NCBI GenBank assembly: GCA_003999685.1
Contig: CP021224.1
Span: forward strand, 2,418,001-2,482,000
DNA length: 64,000 nucleotides
Source of the DNA: Taiwanofungus camphoratus
Taxonomy: Eukaryota > Basidiomycota > Agaricomycetes > Polyporales > Taiwanofungaceae
Reading direction: 5' to 3'
Each line of letters opens with the position of its first letter. The first letter of the stretch is position 1. Of the stretch, positions 61,763 to 64,000 are shown piece after piece. The notes beneath the pieces were generated by a model that was not told the origin of the DNA, did not search any database, and saw nothing but the letters and a program-made list of their open reading frames with translations. Position numbers and translations under genes: made by a program.

Positions 61763-63418
61763 GTGATTATCCGTACATCATTTCTCGAGACGAATATGAA
61801 GTACCTGGAGAACAGGAAGACAGGTCATCTGAGGGCGTGTCACCGTCTGCCATCCCACTCCTTGCATTTTCAGTGACTTCTGTATCGTCTGCCCGAGGAA
61901 GCAAAGAAGGGCTCGTAGACGGAGCAGCAGGTCCAAGCATTGCAGGATGTATATTGCTTCGTAGTTAAGTAGATCAAGGATCGTAGACCGGAGCTGTAAA
62001 TCAAGTATCAACCTGTCACTAAGATAAATGATCAGATCGTGCACGACAAAAGCACTTGCCTTCGAACAAGGTTTATCTAGTCAATGCTAGGGAGTACGCG
62101 GTCAGCAACGTGTCCGTTGTCCAGTATTGTAATGGGAGGTAGTGGGGAAGAAAAGCTTGCAGAAGCACCGGCAGCCAGTGGCAGATAAATGTAGGACAGG
62201 GTGATGGGCACCCAGGCATATCAAAATGCTGGAGATGCTCAAGTGTCAGAAATTTGGCGTACTTCGCTGCATGATTGCGATCGCTCGGTGAAGACGTCCA
62301 GAAAACGTACCTGGAGCAAGTTTGACTCTAAGCGCGAGCATGATACGCGGTCTATGTGGTCTTGCATTGTTCCTGTATGCATTATTGGTTCTGCGCGTGA
62401 GTGCTGCAATGTAGAATATTCATTGCACAGAATGTCGTAGGGCAGGTGCACGATGGATTGAAGGCTTCTGCATCTCAAGCGCGAAGACAAGCTACCCAAT
62501 ACCGCACCTCAGGCAGGACCCTTCTTTGTTCTGTCTTGCTCTCGATGTTTGCAATCGCCACCCTCAAAGGATAAAGCATTGACTGCGCACCAACCGCGCA
62601 TCGATCACAGCCGCTAGAGCACACACCTGCCGGACCAGTCTTGAGATGCTCCAGGGATGTTACACTGACGACTTCCAAAAAGCAGACCATCTCTATTTGG
62701 ATCTGGTAGGGAACATCCCCCGGGATATAGTCTTTCAGGTCCTTATTGCTGCACACAAATAGGGCCTCAAGAAGACTAGATGTCACGATAAGGCTCCTGC
62801 CTGAGGTGCAATACCGAGTGAGACATAATGACAGGCAAAGAGATAGAATAAAGATGCGAACAGGAATCAGATGGAGAATCAAGAATGTGTCACCGATGTC
62901 CTGTCTAGTGCTCAGGCGCTCACAGTCAGGTTCTGGAATAACTTCTACTTCCCCGCAACAGGAGGGGCGGAGACGTACCGGGCTGCATCGTGGCGACTGG
63001 GATCGAGTCTTGCATGTTCGAGTCAGTGCCCTTTCTCTTTCTGATTGGCTATCCTCTGAGACATATAGACTCACTCTGGCGAGGATACCGTACACATATG
63101 TAGACCGTAGATAGGAGTTTCTATGTCAGTGTCATACATCATCGGGAGCATAGCATCGGATGCATTGTGTGTGGCCTCAAGCAGCCAAGGAGGTCACAGC
63201 GATTCGGCGCCTGGGTGACTAGCAATAGTTTTATCTGTCTCTGAACTTCAGGAACGGTGCACGCAGACCGAATCTAGTACGTGCATCAAGATATACGAGG
63301 CGATACACCTTCATATCAACGATCGTCCTCCAAGCTGGACCAATAATATGCCAACGAGTGCTGTCCGAGGGCACCAGCTCTGAAGCATGCCAAGGAAGAC
63401 TGAGAGATGAGGGCAGAT
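61763..63418. other. Spacer with unassigned open stretches
   Basis: A minus-strand open frame at 62475-63095 could encode 206 residues (Cys-rich, hydrophobic centre LILHLIPVRIFILSLCLSLC) but no family, no splice structure and poor composition; I do not call it a gene. The rest is the upstream region of the DUF6535 gene and the 3' side of the EXPERA gene. Confidence 0.3.
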
Positions 63419-64000
63419 CTATCTCGTTTTGACGGCATGCTGAGCATCACTCCCAGCTTTCACAAGCTTCGATACACGGGTTGCCATATCCACGGCCATG
63501 ACTAAAGGGATGAGGAAGAATGGAATGTAACTGGATAGCAGCAAAAGTCGCTGTTCAGAGGTGATTGAAACGAGCTCGGCGGTCACAGTCTGGGACGACG
63601 TGAGAGGTGTCGTAAGGATGACTGCGAGACAGGGAAGTGTAGTCGTGCTTGTCGATGCCGCATAGATCAGAAGCAGTACGTAGATGCTACGCGAGTCTGC
63701 AAGTATAATACGTGAGAAACTATATTAGAACATATATATAAAGCTTCACCTTTCCATAGCCCTCGCATGCCAAAAATGAAGACTGGGATCTGGAAGAACC
63801 TGAATAGAAGAGGCAGTCATGTCGCGGGTAAAGTCAGCAGTCAGAATGTCAAAAGCGACTAACGCTTCAAGCATAAGGAACGTCTTGAACCAAACATAGC
63901 TGTCAAGCTGTCCAAAGTAGCCCATAGCACCACCGATGAGGGGGTCGCTCGACATGGCGATATAGAGCTCGGGTATCTTTGAGATCATGGCAGGTACCAT
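63419..64000 (-). CDS. TMEM97 / EXPERA-domain membrane protein (5' part off the window)
   Basis: Partial model complement(join(63419..63696,63750..63799,63864..>64000)), phases close. Reads PELYIAMSSDPLIGGAMGYF, then YVWFKTFLMLEAFFQIPVFI, FGMRGLWKDSRSIYVLLLIY, ASTSTTTLPCLAVIL and a final hydrophobic stretch LLLLSSYIPFFLIPLVMAVD before a short basic tail. This order is that of the EXPERA family (TMEM97/sigma-2 receptor, yeast relatives), four-helix ER proteins that bind sterols or related lipids. The N-terminal helix lies beyond the window edge, so the real start is not visible. Confidence 0.85.

Noticed and set aside
62475-63095. 206-codon minus-strand open frame as a gene
   Set aside because: No family, odd composition, overlapped by an equally long frame on the other strand, no supporting promoter or introns.

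Overview
The window looks like genomic DNA of an agaricomycete (mushroom-forming basidiomycete). The grounds are many short introns (about 50-75 nt) in nearly every gene, four members of the fungal FunK1 kinase family (three apparently usable genes and one wreck), a DUF6535 membrane protein, and fungal versions of RIB3, PCP1, RGD1, SFH5 and PAF1. I built spliced models by hand. For every protein-coding model the exon phases close and the lengths are typical of the family where a family is known.

Layout. 1-1.1 kb: RIB3 (riboflavin synthesis). 1.1-3 kb: spacer with a small pogo/Fot1-like element. 3-7.1 kb: FunK1 copy 1 and its upstream block. 7.7-9.1 kb: a Ser-rich unknown protein. 9.1-13 kb: no convincing gene. 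13-31.7 kb is a dense housekeeping island: PCP1, a METTL21-type methyltransferase, RGD1, an F-box-like protein, a divergent histone H4/H3 pair, an SFH5-like lipid-transfer protein, a FunK1 pseudogene, an NmrA-like reductase and PAF1. 33-35.2 kb: a 616-aa protein of unknown function.

35.6-49.3 kb is a mobile-element nest. It holds an unknown ORF-bearing stretch, then a 1.6-kb LTR-like element inserted into an inverted copy of itself, then a Tc1/mariner transposon split by a Ty3/Gypsy (chromovirus-type) LTR retrotransposon. 49.6-58.5 kb: FunK1 copy 2, whose whole block is a second copy of the 3-7.1 kb block in the same orientation, and FunK1 copy 3 facing away from it. 59.3-61.8 kb: a DUF6535 protein. 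63.4 kb to the edge: a TMEM97/EXPERA membrane protein that runs off the window.

Things that stand out: (a) the FunK1 paralogues share a compact promoter (CACGTG, paired TGGCCA boxes, CTTATAAG) that is almost frozen in sequence; (b) FunK1 copies 1 and 2 are mosaics, with near-identical exons 3-4 but diverged intron 3, exon 2 and flanks; (c) GC-AG introns recur in four different genes; (d) an A-B-A'-B' repeat that resolves neatly into one element inserted inverted into its own sibling, with a perfectly homogenised core. I found no CRISPR array, rRNA or tRNA, as expected or for want of a clear signal.
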